The notes under the pieces are model-generated. The model saw nothing but the letters and a program-made list of their open reading frames with translations. It did not search any database and was not told the DNA's origin. From an uncultured Chlorobiales bacterium (GTDB lineage Bacteria; Bacteroidota; Chlorobiia; Chlorobiales; Thermochlorobacteraceae): DNA of 9,601 nt. Location: positions 1-9,601 of the forward strand of contig CALGMC010000222.1 of the NCBI GenBank assembly GCA_937959145.1, written 5' to 3'. Shown in pieces: positions 1 to 6,429 of this stretch (the first letter of the stretch is position 1; the number at the start of each line of letters is the position of its first letter). The position numbers and the translations under genes are program-made.

Positions 1-68
1 AGGCAGTTAAGCAATACGTTGCCGATGTCAAACGGCAAGACTTTCCAAATGAAAGCGAAAGTTATTAA
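1..68 (+). CDS. panB: 3-methyl-2-oxobutanoate hydroxymethyltransferase, C-terminal end (partial)
   Basis: Only the last 21 codons and the TAA stop (66-68) lie inside the window; the gene begins beyond the left edge. The readable tail is AVKQYVADVKRQDFPNE followed by SESY. A 'Y-x-x-D/E-V-x-x-x-x-F/Y-P-x-E' stretch followed by a short aromatic ending is how PanB proteins finish (the E. coli tail has YMAEVESGVYPGEEHSF). PanB makes ketopantoate from 2-oxoisovalerate and methylene-tetrahydrofolate, the first step of pantothenate and CoA synthesis, in the cytoplasm. The stop is 44 bases before pckA on the same strand, so the two could share a transcript. The identification rests on a very short tail and is correspondingly uncertain. 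Confidence 0.6.
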   Translation, partial: AVKQYVADVKRQDFPNESESY

Positions 69-112
69 GTTACGCCTAAACCATTTCTTCAATCAACAAC
101 ACATTCCGAACT

Positions 113-1690
113 ATGACAAACGATTTCGGTTTCACGCCTAAAAAGCCCGTTTACCACAATCCGAGCATCAACCACCTTATCGAGTTTGCTATCAAAAACG
201 GCGAAGGACATTTATCCCACACAGGTGCGCTCGTCGTTAAGACGGGCAAGAAAACAGGTCGCTCCGCCAACGATAAGTTCATCGTCAAAGAGCCTGCGAG
301 CCAAGAGAAAATTTGGTGGGAAAACAACAAGCCCTTTGAGCCTGCGCACTTCGACGCGCTTCACGAAAAAGTCCTTCGCTACCTTTCTGAACGCGAAGTC
401 TATGTGCAAGATGTTTTCGTGGGTGCTGATAAAACCTACGGCTTGAAAGTGCGCGTGATGACCGAATTTGCATGGCACAGCGCGTTTGCCAAAGCCTTGT
501 TTATTCGTCCAAACACCGAAGAACTTGCCGCTTTCTCGCCCGACTTCACCGTGATTGACGTTCCGAACTTCAAAGCCTCGCCCGACGAAGACCACACGCT
601 TTCCGAAACGTTTGTCATTCTCAATTTTGAAAAGAAACTTGTTTTGATTGGCGGCACAGGCTACGCGGGCGAAATCAAGAAATCCGTCTTTACGATTATG
701 AACTACTTGATGCCGTTACGCGGCGTGCTCTCAATGCACTGCTCGGCGAATGTTGGCAACGACGGCAACAGTGCGGTTTTCTTCGGACTTTCAGGCACAG
801 GCAAAACCACGCTTTCCGCCGACCCCACACGCGGCTTGATTGGCGACGATGAACATTGCTGGTCTGAAACGAGCATCTTCAACATTGAAGGCGGTTGCTA
901 CGCAAAGTGCATTAACCTTTCGCGCGAAAACGAGCCGCTCATTTACGACGCAATTCGCTACGGCGCGATTGTGGAAAATGTCGTGATGGACGAAACCACG
1001 CGCGTGATTAACTTCGCTGACGATTCGCTCACTGAAAATACGCGATGCGCTTATCCGATTGAGTATATCCCGAATGCGGTTTTGCCGAGCGTTGGTCCGA
1101 AGCCGAAGAACATTGTGTTTCTGACTTGCGACGCTTTTGGCGTTTTGCCGCCGATTTCGCGCCTCTCGCCTGCACAAGCGATGTATCACTTCCTTTTAGG
1201 CTATACGGCAAAAGTTGCGGGCACGGAAATCGGCATTAAAGAGCCAACAATGACTTTCAGCGCGTGCTTCGGCGCACCGTTCTTGCCACTTCACCCAACG
1301 GAATACGCGAAGTTTTTGGGCGAAAAAATCGCCAAAGAAAATGTGCGCGTTTGGCTTGTCAATACAGGCTGGTCGGGCGGCGGTATCGGCGTAGGCAAGC
1401 GCATGAAAATTGCTTACACGCGCGCTATGGTCAATGCCGCACTGGCAGGCGAATTGGACAATGTTCATTATGTCGAAGACCCGATTTTCAAAGTCTCCGT
1501 CCCTACCACTTGTCCGAATGTGCCCAACGAGGTTTTGATTCCGAAAAATACTTGGGAAGATAAAGACGCTTACGACCAAAAAGCCCTGTGGCTCGCCAAA
1601 GAGTTCGTCAAGAACTTCAAGAAGTATGAAGCCTTTGCTACGGACGACATCAAAGCCGCTGCGCCAAACACCATGCTTGAAGTTGCTTGA
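113..1690 (+). CDS. pckA: Phosphoenolpyruvate carboxykinase (ATP)
   Basis: Cytoplasmic enzyme that converts oxaloacetate plus ATP to phosphoenolpyruvate, CO2 and ADP, the entry step of gluconeogenesis. At 525 residues it is full length for the ATP-dependent family. Visible family marks are the oxaloacetate-binding region KTGRSANDKFIV (residues 47-58), a lysine pair in GEIKKSVF (187-194) and HCSANVG (209-215), which match the metal-binding Lys and His region of the E. coli enzyme, the P-loop GLSGTGKTTLS (225-235), the second kinase motif GDDEHCW (244-250), and the adenine-site stretch FLTCDAFGVLPPISRLSP (336-353). The ATG at 113 puts the N-terminus where the family normally begins; no Shine-Dalgarno is visible before it. 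It lies 44 bases after the probable panB and is closed by a strong terminator. I see no damaged motif. Confidence 0.97.
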   Translation: MTNDFGFTPKKPVYHNPSINHLIEFAIKNGEGHLSHTGALVVKTGKKTGRSANDKFIVKEPASQEKIWWENNKPFEPAHFDALHEKVLRYLSEREVYVQDVFVGADKTYGLKVRVMTEFAWHSAFAKALFIRPNTEELAAFSPDFTVIDVPNFKASPDEDHTLSETFVILNFEKKLVLIGGTGYAGEIKKSVFTIMNYLMPLRGVLSMHCSANVGNDGNSAVFFGLSGTGKTTLSADPTRGLIGDDEHCWSETSIFNIEGGCYAKCINLSRENEPLIYDAIRYGAIVENVVMDETTRVINFADDSLTENTRCAYPIEYIPNAVLPSVGPKPKNIVFLTCDAFGVLPPISRLSPAQAMYHFLLGYTAKVAGTEIGIKEPTMTFSACFGAPFLPLHPTEYAKFLGEKIAKENVRVWLVNTGWSGGGIGVGKRMKIAYTRAMVNAALAGELDNVHYVEDPIFKVSVPTTCPNVPNEVLIPKNTWEDKDAYDQKALWLAKEFVKNFKKYEAFATDDIKAAAPNTMLEVA

Positions 1691-1707
1691 TAGCCTTTTC
1701 CATCTGC

Positions 1708-1737
1708 AAAGCCCTTTCAGTTTTGGAAGGGCTTTTT
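1708..1737 (+). terminator. Rho-independent terminator after pckA
   Basis: Inverted repeat 18 bases after the pckA stop: AAAGCCCTT (1708-1716) pairs perfectly with AAGGGCTTT (1727-1735). One G-T wobble and one C-G pair extend the stem to 11 pairs around a 6-base loop. The 3' arm runs directly into a T5 tract (1733-1737). This separates pckA transcription from the following bchC-like gene, which therefore probably has its own promoter within 1738-1797, although I could not identify clear -35/-10 boxes there. Confidence 0.85.
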
Positions 1738-1797
1738 GAGACCGCCCCAACATCGCGTAATTTGCTTTGAAGCACCTTTAACGCTGTTCCAAAGACC

Positions 1798-2745
1798 ATG
1801 CCGTCCAACGCGATTGTTTATACCAAATCCAACAAACTTGAATTTCTTCCGATAGTGTCTGCACCGCTTTCCGAGCATGAAATTCGGGTGCGGACGATTG
1901 CGACGAGCATTTCGGCGGGCATTGAGCGATTTTTATTGACGGGCAAATCCATCACGCGCAAGGAACTGAAATTTCCTATTGTGCCCGGAAGCGAGTGCAT
2001 TGGCGAAGTGATTGAAGTCGGTTCTGCCGTTACGAGCGTTGAACTTGGCGAATATGTCTATGCGTGGAAGTCGGAAAAGTGGGAGGAAGTTCAATCGGTG
2101 TTTGGGTGTCAAGCCGAGAGCGTGATGGTTAGAGAAGGCGATTTTTTGCCGCTCCGCCGTGCGCCCGAAGAAGGCGACTTGCTCATTGGATTGCTTGCCG
2201 ATGCGCTTTCTGCCGTCCATAAACTCGACCTTGAACGCGCAGAACGCATTTTAATTTTGGGACTTGGCGCACTTGGCTTAACGATTGCCGAAGTGCTTCA
2301 CTACTACAACTTCACCGCCGTTGATGCGTGCGAAATGTTCATTCAACGCGGCGACCTTGCTAAAGCGCGCGACATTGCCCTCGACCTTTCCGATTTCACC
2401 GCCGACTACAACAACCGCTACGACGTCATTATCGAATGCACAGGTCGGCTTTTGCTTCTCGAATCCGCGCTTCGCCTTCTTAAACCACAAGGCAAATTCT
2501 TGCTTGCAGGCAATTACGAAGTCATGAAAACCGATTACCGGTTGCTTCAAGATAAAGAGCCTCAACTCATCTTTTCTGCCGTTACCCGATACGATGAAAA
2601 ACTGACCGCCAAAACCTTGCTCGAAACCCATGCCATCGATGTTGCTCGCTTCTTGACGCATCGCTTTCCGATTGCGCAATATGAAGTTGGCTATGATGTT
2701 GCGCTCAATCGCCCTGACTGTATCAAAACCAGTTTGCTTTGGTGA
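1798..2745 (+). CDS. bchC: BchC-like bacteriochlorophyllide dehydrogenase (MDR superfamily)
   Basis: A 315-residue medium-chain dehydrogenase/reductase. BchC oxidises the 3-(1-hydroxyethyl) side chain of bacteriochlorophyllide a to the acetyl group, late in bacteriochlorophyll a synthesis. Features pointing to BchC and not to a generic alcohol dehydrogenase are the length (about 310-315), ISAGIERFLLTG (38-49) in place of the usual zinc-binding cysteine segment (R. sphaeroides BchC, as I remember it, has ISTGTERLLWTG), FPIVPGSECIG (59-69), the FGCQAESVMV block (102-111), the nucleotide-binding turn GLGALG (155-160), and the ending THRFPI...CIKTSLLW (287-315), which parallels THR...CLKMVLDW. 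Zinc-ligand cysteines of classical alcohol dehydrogenases are absent. The start has no Shine-Dalgarno. No other pigment gene is visible. The alternative is an uncharacterised MDR dehydrogenase; similarity was judged from memory, without an alignment. Confidence 0.72.
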   Translation: MPSNAIVYTKSNKLEFLPIVSAPLSEHEIRVRTIATSISAGIERFLLTGKSITRKELKFPIVPGSECIGEVIEVGSAVTSVELGEYVYAWKSEKWEEVQSVFGCQAESVMVREGDFLPLRRAPEEGDLLIGLLADALSAVHKLDLERAERILILGLGALGLTIAEVLHYYNFTAVDACEMFIQRGDLAKARDIALDLSDFTADYNNRYDVIIECTGRLLLLESALRLLKPQGKFLLAGNYEVMKTDYRLLQDKEPQLIFSAVTRYDEKLTAKTLLETHAIDVARFLTHRFPIAQYEVGYDVALNRPDCIKTSLLW

Positions 2746-2787
2746 AAGAGAAGGTTAAACGAGAGAAGCGTGGCGCGATGTCTTTGC

Positions 2788-2821
2788 CATGAAAATGTTC
2801 GTGCGCTTTTGTATCTTCATG
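2788..2821. repeat. Small inverted repeat in dispersed-repeat-like spacer
   Basis: The spacer between the bchC-like gene and carB (2746-2849) contains no supported gene. Inside it, CATGAAAAT (2788-2796) and ATCTTCATG (2813-2821) are complementary at 8 of 9 positions, giving a short hairpin with a 16-base loop. The surrounding text (GTCTTTGCCATG, then TTTTGTATCTTCATG) resembles the 'cttcgtgtcttcgtgg' type of intergenic filler that I associate with many bacterial genomes. There is no T tract, so I do not call it a terminator. Confidence 0.4.
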
Positions 2822-2849
2822 CCCGCACGACTTCAACGAAAAACAATCC

Positions 2850-4700
2850 ATGACCGAATCCAAACACGCGCTCCACGAACTATCACAAAAACTCCCCAAA
2901 GAAAAACTTCTGCAAGCCAAGAAATTTGGTTTCTCTGATATTCAACTTGCCCATATTTTCGGCGTTTCTCAGCACGAGATTCGTGCCTTGCGCGAAATGA
3001 ACGGCATTAAACCCGTCTACAAAACTGTCGACACGTGCGCCGCCGAATTTGACGCGCAAACGCCGTATCACTACTCCACTTACGCCGAAGAAAACGAATC
3101 CAAACCCTCTAAGAAAAAGAAGGTTGTAATTTTGGGCGGCGGACCAAACCGCATCGGACAAGGCATTGAGTTCGATTACTGCTGTGTTCAAGCCGTATTT
3201 GCCTTTCGCGAGGCGGGCTACGAAACCATCATGATTAACTGCAATCCCGAAACCGTTTCCACTGATTACGACATCGCCGATAAACTCTACTTCGAGCCGC
3301 TCACTTACGAAGACACCATGAACATTCTCGAGCTCGAGAAGCCTGACGGCATCGTTGTTAGTTTCGGCGGACAAACGCCGCTTCGACTTTCAACTGCGCT
3401 CGAAGAAGCCGGCATTCACATTCTCGGCACATCAAGCGAAGGCATTGATTTAGCCGAAGACCGCAAGAAGTTCGGCGCACTGCTCGATAAACTCAACATT
3501 CCGCACCCCGACTACGGCACAGCCACCACGCTCGACGAAGCGATGAAAATCGCCAAACGCATTGGCTATCCCGTTTTGGTTCGTCCCTCTTACGTGCTCG
3601 GCGGCAGAGCCATGCAAATTATTTACAACGACGAATCGCTCGAGAACTATGTCAAACAAGCCCTCAATGTCTCGGACGAATATCCCTTACTCATCGACCG
3701 TTTTTTGGAACACGCTAAAGAGTTCGATGTCGACGCGCTCTCCGATGGCAAAGACTGTGTTGTAGCAGGCATCATGGAACACATTGAAGCCGCAGGCATT
3801 CACAGCGGCGATTCGACGTCCATTCTGCCGCCGATGAGCGTTGCATCGTCCGTGATTAAAACGATGAAAAAATATACGCGCCAACTTGCCAAAGCCTTGA
3901 AGGTGGTTGGGCTGATGAACGTGCAATTTGCCGTGCAAGGCAAAACGGTTTATGTCTTGGAAGTCAATCCGCGAGCCTCGCGCACGGTGCCATTTGTGTG
4001 CAAGGCGACAGGCATGCCGCTTGTGAAAGTTGCCTGCCGCTTGATGCTTGGCGAAAAGATTTCCAAACTCAAAGTGGCTTACAACCTCAAAGATTGCGAC
4101 GATTTGAAACTCAAACACATCACGATTAAAGAGCCGGTGTTTCCATTTGCGAAGTTTCTCAAATCGGGCGTTTATCTCGGTCCTGAAATGCGCTCAACGG
4201 GCGAAGTGATGAGTTTTGCAACCACATTTGGCGAAGCCTTTGCCAAAGCCGCATTGGCGGCAGGAAGCAAATTACCGACGAGCGGAACGGTTTTCGTCAG
4301 CGTTAATGACGGCGATAAGAACGAGCACACGGTTGAAATCATGAAACGCTTTTACGATATGGGCTTCGACCTCATCGGTACAAGCGGCACGGCGAAATTC
4401 TTGCAAGAGCATGGCGTCGAGTGCAAGCCGGTGTTCAAAGTCGGTGAAGGGCGACCGAACATTTTTGATGTGATTATGCTTGGCAAGGTGCAGTTCGTCA
4501 TCAATACGCCGCTCGGCGAAAAGTCGCGCTTCGATGAGCAATCGATTGGAACGGCATCGGTGCTCTCGGGCGTCTCGTGGGTTACAACGATTGAAGGCGC
4601 AGAAGCCGCTGTCGCCGGCATTGAACAGTTGCGCAAATCAGACTTCGGCGTTAAATCGCTTCAAGCGTATTTGAATTACAAGCCGAAAAAACGCAAATGA
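2850..4700 (+). CDS. carB: Carbamoyl-phosphate synthase large subunit, C-terminal half (split CarB)
   Basis: A 616-residue protein that aligns by eye with roughly the last 610 residues of the 1,070-residue CarB. Residues 1-65 are the end of the helical oligomerisation domain (FGFSDIQLAHIFGVS, then PVYKTVDTCAAEF at 55-67). Residues 92-400 are the second ATP-grasp unit, which phosphorylates carbamate to carbamoyl phosphate: GGGPNRIGQGIEFDY (96-110), CNPETVSTDYD (131-141), RPSYVLGGRAM (245-255), EVNPRASRTVPF (371-382). About 480-600 is the MGS-like allosteric domain (GTSGTAKFL at 510-518, GRPNIFD at 534-540, NTPLG at 552-556). The first ATP-grasp unit, which makes carboxyphosphate and works with CarA, is missing, and nothing upstream encodes it. 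All seen motifs are intact, so this is more likely one gene of a split carB than a fragment. Split forms are known, for example in Aquifex and Methanocaldococcus. The product serves arginine and pyrimidine synthesis. Confidence 0.92.
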   Translation: MTESKHALHELSQKLPKEKLLQAKKFGFSDIQLAHIFGVSQHEIRALREMNGIKPVYKTVDTCAAEFDAQTPYHYSTYAEENESKPSKKKKVVILGGGPNRIGQGIEFDYCCVQAVFAFREAGYETIMINCNPETVSTDYDIADKLYFEPLTYEDTMNILELEKPDGIVVSFGGQTPLRLSTALEEAGIHILGTSSEGIDLAEDRKKFGALLDKLNIPHPDYGTATTLDEAMKIAKRIGYPVLVRPSYVLGGRAMQIIYNDESLENYVKQALNVSDEYPLLIDRFLEHAKEFDVDALSDGKDCVVAGIMEHIEAAGIHSGDSTSILPPMSVASSVIKTMKKYTRQLAKALKVVGLMNVQFAVQGKTVYVLEVNPRASRTVPFVCKATGMPLVKVACRLMLGEKISKLKVAYNLKDCDDLKLKHITIKEPVFPFAKFLKSGVYLGPEMRSTGEVMSFATTFGEAFAKAALAAGSKLPTSGTVFVSVNDGDKNEHTVEIMKRFYDMGFDLIGTSGTAKFLQEHGVECKPVFKVGEGRPNIFDVIMLGKVQFVINTPLGEKSRFDEQSIGTASVLSGVSWVTTIEGAEAAVAGIEQLRKSDFGVKSLQAYLNYKPKKRK

Positions 4701-4756
4701 TGAATCGTGAAGCGTGAGTAGTGAAGAATGGCTTGCTTCGCTCCTCATTAAAACTA

Positions 4757-4825
4757 GATTCTTCGCTTCGCTCAGAATGACCTGACGAGTGTGGCAGTTT
4801 GTCATTCCGAACAGCGTGAGGAATC
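4757..4825. repeat. Palindromic repeat with 'ttcgctcagaatgac' arms
   Basis: Left arm 4757-4781 (GATTCTTCGCTTCGCTCAGA then ATGAC) and right arm 4801-4825 (GTCATTCCGAACAGCGTGAG then GAATC) are inverted copies, identical at 18 of 25 aligned positions. Several of the differences are transitions that still allow G-U pairs in RNA. The loop is 19 bases. I recognise the arm as a sequence type found dispersed in the intergenic DNA of many unrelated bacteria, usually in this inverted-pair form; its role is not known to me. Confidence 0.8.
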
Positions 4826-4831
4826 CACAAT

Positions 4832-4921
4832 GAGTTGAGAATTAACAGTGAAAAGTGAAGCGTTAGAAGTTGAACGCACGCTCACGCTCACTTTTAACTC
4901 TTCACTATCAACTCTTAACTC
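4832..4921. repeat. Long imperfect inverted repeat, 'gagttgagaattaacagtgaa' type
   Basis: Outer arms 4832-4852 and 4901-4921 are complementary at 17 of 21 positions, and all four differences are transitions. An inner pair, AAAAGTGAAGCGT (4851-4863) with ACGCTCACTTTT (4884-4895), matches except for one bulged base. The whole 90-base stretch can therefore fold into a long two-part hairpin with a 20-base tip. Clustering of transition-type differences in the stem suggests that pairing is kept while sequence drifts, or simply decay of an originally perfect palindrome. Confidence 0.75.
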
Positions 4922-4944
4922 TTTGACGCTTTGCTCAGAACGAC
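4921..4944 (+). repeat. Third degenerate copy of the 'cgctcagaatgac' arm
   Basis: CTTTGACGCTTTGCTCAGAA then CGAC matches the left arm of the first palindrome (4758-4781) at 18 of 24 positions, in the same orientation. It stands alone with no inverted partner nearby, so it may be the remnant of another palindrome unit. Confidence 0.55.
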
Positions 4945-4992
4945 AAACAAAATTGCGCATCCTTTTTTCATTACTCATTATTTCTTATCGCC

Positions 4993-6429
4993 GTGTCTCC
5001 GTTTAGAAAATTCATTTTTTTGCTTTCTGTGCTTGCCGTGCTTCTGTGCGTTGCGGCGGTTTTTCCACCGCAGGGCATTCCCGTAACGGAATCGCTGACG
5101 CTTTATTTTCCAACCGCAAGAGAAATTTTTCTGCCGAAAGCATCAAAGCATAATTTAGCGGCGGAAAAAATGATTCAAACGCTGAACCGCGATACTGCCG
5201 AAACAATCAGCACGCCAACAGAAGAAAAAATTGAATTCATCATTGATAGCACCGACGCCACGCGCCTGCATTACCCTGAAAACAATAAAGCCGTTTTGTA
5301 TCCCTTGTTTGAATTGCTCGATAGCGTTAAACAGCACGGCGGCTCGATTCGCATTTTGCATTACGGCGATTCGCAAATCGAGGAAGACCGCATGACGGGC
5401 GTGATTCGGGCGCGATTGCAACAAGAGTTTGGCGGCTCTGGTCCGGGCTTAATGTGCCCTGTGCCTGTGGCTGTGCCCATGTCGATACAACATTCATGGT
5501 CAGGTAATTTCCAGCGGTATGTCGTTTTCGGAAATTATTGGGACCAAGCCGACCACAACCGCTACGGCGTGATGTGTGCCTTTTGCCGATACGAAGGCAA
5601 ATCGGCGTCGCTTTCGTTCAAGCAAGGACGGCTTTCGTTTGAAGTTAGTCGAGATATTGAGCGCGTGAAAATTCTTTACGGCTATGGCGAAAGTCCTGCT
5701 GAAGCAACGCTTATAGCCGATGGGGTTTCGCAAGGCACGAAACTTCTGCGTTCAGGGCGAGGCTTACACAGCGTGACTTGGACGCTTGACTCCGCCGCCA
5801 AAGAACTCAAACTTCACTTCTCTGGCGAAAGCCCCGATATTTACGCCGTTGCGCTCGACAGCAAAAACGGTGTGTGCGTCGACAACATTCCGATTCGCGG
5901 TTCATCAGGCTTAGATTTCACGAAGGTTGATTCAGCCTTGCTTGCTGACTGCATTCGCGAACTCAACGTGCGCGCTGTGATTTTGCAGTTCGGTGGCAAT
6001 GTGGTGCCCGTGATTAAAAACCAAAAAGATTTGGATTGGTATCGACAAGCATTTGCCAAACAACTTGCGGTGTTCAAAAATCACGGTCTTCACATTATTA
6101 TGATTGGCTTGGCGGATATGTCGAGGAGCGTGCGCGGCGAAATGGTCAGTTATCCTGCGGTGGCGCAAGTGCGCGATGTAACCAAAGAAGAAGTGCATAA
6201 AGTCGGCGGCGTATTTTGGGATATGTATGAAGCGATGGGCGGCGAAAACTCTATGCCCGAATTTGTCAGTGCCATGCCGCCACTTGCGATTGACGATTAC
6301 ATTCACTTCAATCGTGATGGCGCGGCGAAAATGGCACGCCTCTTTGTCAAATCATTGATGAAAGATTACAACGAATATAAAACGCGAATGGAACTTAAAT
6401 CCTTACTCTCCAATGCCTCAACCAAATAA
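4993..6429 (+). CDS. Exported SGNH/GDSL-type hydrolase or O-acyltransferase, first of pair
   Basis: A 478-residue protein with a basic N-terminus and one hydrophobic segment (residues 7-24), acting outside the cytoplasmic membrane either as a cleaved or a membrane-anchored protein. The SGNH fold is marked by block I HYGDSQIEED (123-132, nucleophile Ser127), a block II-like Gly in IPIRGSSG (299-306), a block III region LQFGGNVVP (331-339, Asn336) and block V DDYIHFN (434-440, Asp435 and His438). Residues about 165-285 form an inserted segment rich in beta-type sequence, perhaps a carbohydrate-binding module. The GTG start is chosen because it yields the export signal; the frame is open only to 4927 with no ATG, and the next Met (59) would remove the signal. 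It overlaps the next gene by 17 bases, before an MBOAT acyltransferase. Expected role: attach or remove acyl groups on an envelope glycan; the substrate is unknown. Confidence 0.85.
   Translation: MSPFRKFIFLLSVLAVLLCVAAVFPPQGIPVTESLTLYFPTAREIFLPKASKHNLAAEKMIQTLNRDTAETISTPTEEKIEFIIDSTDATRLHYPENNKAVLYPLFELLDSVKQHGGSIRILHYGDSQIEEDRMTGVIRARLQQEFGGSGPGLMCPVPVAVPMSIQHSWSGNFQRYVVFGNYWDQADHNRYGVMCAFCRYEGKSASLSFKQGRLSFEVSRDIERVKILYGYGESPAEATLIADGVSQGTKLLRSGRGLHSVTWTLDSAAKELKLHFSGESPDIYAVALDSKNGVCVDNIPIRGSSGLDFTKVDSALLADCIRELNVRAVILQFGGNVVPVIKNQKDLDWYRQAFAKQLAVFKNHGLHIIMIGLADMSRSVRGEMVSYPAVAQVRDVTKEEVHKVGGVFWDMYEAMGGENSMPEFVSAMPPLAIDDYIHFNRDGAAKMARLFVKSLMKDYNEYKTRMELKSLLSNASTK

Larger units (their letters stand above)
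4701..4992. other. Gene-free spacer built from degenerate dispersed repeats
   Basis: No open frame with coding character occupies these 292 bases. The left end (4701-4726) is a run of GTGAAG/GTGAG units. Next come two side-by-side imperfect palindromes (4757-4825 and 4832-4921), a third partial copy of the first palindrome's arm (4921-4944), and at the right end a TTTCATTACTCATTATTT stretch (4967-4984). Read on the other strand, that stretch is the same kind of 'aatgagtaatga' filler. The operon that follows must be transcribed either from a promoter within this stretch, which I could not place, or by read-through from carB. No T-tract terminator follows carB. Confidence 0.75.

Noticed and set aside
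1196..1753. Long open frame of 185 codons on the - strand under the end of pckA
   Set aside because: It lies wholly antisense to the well-supported pckA and its terminator, and its translation shows no recognisable domain; it reflects codon bias of the sense gene.
2883..3374. 163-codon - strand open frame antisense to carB (and similar ones at 3687-4118 and 2278-2679)
   Set aside because: All are shadows of genes with clear family motifs on the + strand; they show no motif and no plausible start context.
2850..4700. carB as a pseudogene remnant
   Set aside because: The frame is long and uninterrupted, all motifs of the second ATP-grasp and allosteric domains are intact, and split CarB proteins are known, so decay is the less likely reading.
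4701..4992. Repeated short motifs that could suggest a CRISPR array
   Set aside because: The units are inverted and degenerate and lack equal spacing with unique spacers; they form palindromes, not direct repeats.
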